Assembly (NCBI GenBank): GCA_002506645.1
Contig: DAXY01000006.1
Span: 712 to 6,343 of the forward strand
DNA: 5,632 bases
Direction of reading: 5' to 3'
DNA from: Vulcanisaeta distributa
Lineage (GTDB): Archaea > Thermoproteota > Thermoprotei > Thermoproteales > Thermocladiaceae
A model generated the notes under the pieces. It worked only from the letters and a program-made list of their open reading frames with translations, made no database searches and was not told the origin of the DNA. Below, piece by piece: positions 4,182 to 5,632 of the stretch. The position numbers and the translations under genes are program-made. Within the stretch, counting starts at the first letter, position 1, and each line of letters starts with the position of its first letter.

Positions 4182-5078
4182 GTCCCTGGCCGCTATGACG
4201 TTTGGGAACACCTCCGAGGCTTCGGCAGCCAGGAGCTCCGGGTCAGAGTATCGATTACTTATGTGCGTCAGTACCAACCTCTGGGCACAAGCCTCCTTGG
4301 CAATCTTAGCCGCGTCAATAGACCTGGAATGGCCCTGGTTCCAGACCAAGTTGCCGTCCTCCGTCGCGGAAAATGTGGAGTCGTGAATGAGCACCTGGGC
4401 GCCCCGTGCCAGCTCCATGATAGAGTCAGTCGGCGCAGTATCCCCGGTATAGACCAGTTTAACTAGGCCGCTACCCCTGACCTCGACAACGTCCTCAGGC
4501 CTTATGACCCTACCATCACTGAGCACCACGGCCTCGCCCATGTGGAGCCTCTTCCAAAGAGCCACCGGTATGCCCAATTCCCTAGCCCTTTCCGGGTTGA
4601 ACCTGCCCACGTAGGTCCTCCAATTAAGGGAATACGCGCAGTCAGGTACTGTGTGTTTTGCCAACACGCACTGTACGTTGAAGTTCTCCTCATTAATAAC
4701 ATCCCTGGCGCTATCCGATGGTTCAATCTCGTAAATCCTCACGCGAAATGGAGGGTCACCAATTATATTCATGCTATTCCTTACTAAGTTCGTGATGCCG
4801 GGAGGACCGCCTATTACTAGGTCCTCATTCCTACCGAGCATAGCCATTGTCGCGAGTAATCCGGGTAGTCCAAAGACATGATCGCCGTGCAGGTGGGTAA
4901 TTAAAACGTGGGTTATCTTCAACGGACTAACACCAACCTCAAGCAACCTGTACTGAACACCCTCACCGGCATCTAGTAGTATCTTCCGTAGACCATCCTC
5001 GATAAGTATGGCGGGCAAGTACCTATCCTTACCTGGCGTCCCCGCGCCAGTCCCTAGAAACGTTATTTTTAACTGCAT
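4155..5078 (-). CDS. rnz: Ribonuclease Z (tRNA 3'-processing endonuclease)
   Basis: RNase Z cuts precursor tRNAs after the discriminator base so that CCA can be added. This is a zinc-dependent metallo-beta-lactamase fold of the short form, 307 residues from the ATG at 5078. The signature THLHGDH gives ligands H62, H64, D66 and H67; the remaining expected ligands are H142 (AKHTVPDCAYS), D213 (YTGDT) and H272 (LTHISNRYSD). Also visible are FLGTGAGTPGKDR near the start, DAGEGVQYRL (36-45), HDSTF (232-236) and QGHSRSIDAAKIAKEA. The segment at about 145-200 should hold the flexible arm that grips tRNA. A GTG at 5081 is in frame immediately before the ATG, but the TATA-like box at 5099-5108 is about 25 bp from the ATG, favouring the ATG and a leaderless mRNA. 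The 3' end overlaps ksgA by 27 bp. Confidence 0.95.
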   Translation of the reverse strand: MQLKITFLGTGAGTPGKDRYLPAILIEDGLRKILLDAGEGVQYRLLEVGVSPLKITHVLITHLHGDHVFGLPGLLATMAMLGRNEDLVIGGPPGITNLVRNSMNIIGDPPFRVRIYEIEPSDSARDVINEENFNVQCVLAKHTVPDCAYSLNWRTYVGRFNPERARELGIPVALWKRLHMGEAVVLSDGRVIRPEDVVEVRGSGLVKLVYTGDTAPTDSIMELARGAQVLIHDSTFSATEDGNLVWNQGHSRSIDAAKIAKEACAQRLVLTHISNRYSDPELLAAEASEVFPNVIAARDLMSLIITS

Positions 5079-5098
5079 CACGGTCGATTAACCCATGG

Positions 5099-5108
5099 TT
5101 TTTAAAAA
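5099..5108. promoter_or_regulatory. Palindromic TATA element shared by rnz and the downstream plus-strand gene
   Basis: TTTTTAAAAA is a perfect 10-bp palindrome in the 59-bp gap between two divergent genes. Its centre is about 25 bp from the rnz ATG (minus strand) and about 34 bp from the ATG at 5138 (plus strand). That suggests a leaderless rnz mRNA and a leader of only several nucleotides for the plus-strand gene. No other convincing TATA sequence lies in the gap, so one element may serve both directions. Confidence 0.5.
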
Positions 5109-5137
5109 TAAGAATCCTCTGGTACTGTTAAAGCTGG

Positions 5138-5632
5138 ATGAAGGGTGCTGATGTTGACATTGGGGAGTTGACCAAGAACTTCAGGGTGTGTTTCGACAAG
5201 GCTGGCCTGACAATGTATGTGGTGCCGAGGGAGGATGTAGCATCGCTGATTAATGGCACGCCCCACCCCTTCAATAATGAGGATGTTCAGTTATACGGCA
5301 CGAGGGTCCTACTCCACCTACCATGTGATGGGGCTGTATACGGTAGGTACCTAATGTGGAGTGGTGATTACGTGAGTGGGGTATACGTAGTAATTCCAAA
5401 TGCCGGGTGCGACGTAGATGTTTCGTGGAGTGATGAGGGCATAAGCACCAGAATGCATGTAAGGTCCGGCGAGGCGTTGCTCGTGATTGTCAGGCTCATG
5501 AGGCTGAGGAGCCGCAGGGTCAAGCCCGATAGCGGCGCTGCCAGGGTCATGAGGGTGCTTGGCCTCTCGGGCAAGTTGTTATATGCTGATGCTAATCATG
5601 AGGTCCAGGTATTTGGCGTAACGAGGGGTGTG
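5138..5632 (+). CDS. Uncharacterised protein, 3' end cut by window
   Basis: A frame opens at the ATG at 5138 and stays open for 165 codons to the right edge; an in-frame TAA at 5129-5131 excludes an earlier start. Codon use (AGG arginine, GAG, GTA/GTG) fits the neighbours. I do not recognise the family. The first 115 residues look beta-strand-rich with alternating hydrophobic residues (for example RVLLHLP 56-62, SGVYVVIP 80-87, EALLVIVRL 112-120). No signal peptide or membrane span is seen. A basic stretch, RLMRLRSRRVKP (119-130) followed by AARVMRVLG, could contact nucleic acid. Cysteines are C18, C63 and C91. It shares a promoter region with RNase Z, but divergent position alone says little about function. 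Confidence 0.75.
   Translation, partial: MKGADVDIGELTKNFRVCFDKAGLTMYVVPREDVASLINGTPHPFNNEDVQLYGTRVLLHLPCDGAVYGRYLMWSGDYVSGVYVVIPNAGCDVDVSWSDEGISTRMHVRSGEALLVIVRLMRLRSRRVKPDSGAARVMRVLGLSGKLLYADANHEVQVFGVTRGV

Noticed and set aside
4168..4787. Plus- and minus-strand frames inside the RNase Z gene
   Set aside because: All lie within a gene with every catalytic motif intact, and show no family features or promoters.

Overview
The window looks like chromosomal DNA of a hyperthermophilic crenarchaeon, most likely in the Thermoproteaceae (Vulcanisaeta/Caldivirga-like). The reasons are a Cren7-type chromatin protein, an archaeal-type UMP kinase, archaeal forms of KsgA/Dim1 and RNase Z, arginine codons dominated by AGG, and TATA-like boxes about 24-30 bp upstream of most start codons with no Shine-Dalgarno sequence (leaderless transcripts). 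The genus is inferred from general character, not from a database match.

Layout from left to right. A minus-strand gene cut by the left edge (1-923) encodes a DapB-fold NAD(P)-dependent dehydrogenase. A 345-bp divergent intergenic region (924-1268) carries promoters, a pair of 14-bp direct repeats and a CpG-rich stretch with long-range dyad symmetry. Three plus-strand genes follow: a small Cren7-like protein (1269-1457), an unrecognised 172-residue protein (1509-2027) and UMP kinase PyrH (2053-2730). PyrH converges with, and overlaps by 60 bp, a minus-strand HD-domain phosphohydrolase of the YfbR/HDDC2 type (2671-3279). A 14-bp stem-loop lies in the overlap and runs just past it. The HD gene is divergent from the rRNA dimethyltransferase gene ksgA (3342-4181). 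That gene converges with, and overlaps by 27 bp, the RNase Z gene (4155-5078, minus). RNase Z is in turn divergent from an unrecognised plus-strand gene that runs off the right edge (5138-5632).

Functionally this is mostly housekeeping: chromatin packing, pyrimidine nucleotide synthesis (UMP to UDP), nucleotide clean-up (probable 5'-nucleotidase), ribosomal RNA modification and tRNA 3'-end processing. Coding is tight, with two tail-to-tail overlaps and two head-to-head promoters of 58-62 bp. I see no mobile element, CRISPR array, tRNA or rRNA gene.

I found no clear new multi-gene system. The signals most worth a second look are the strong hairpin at the pyrH/HD junction, a 9-bp inverted repeat enclosing the ksgA start region, the divergent cysteine-containing Cren7, the structured intergenic region before it, and two uncharacterised proteins.
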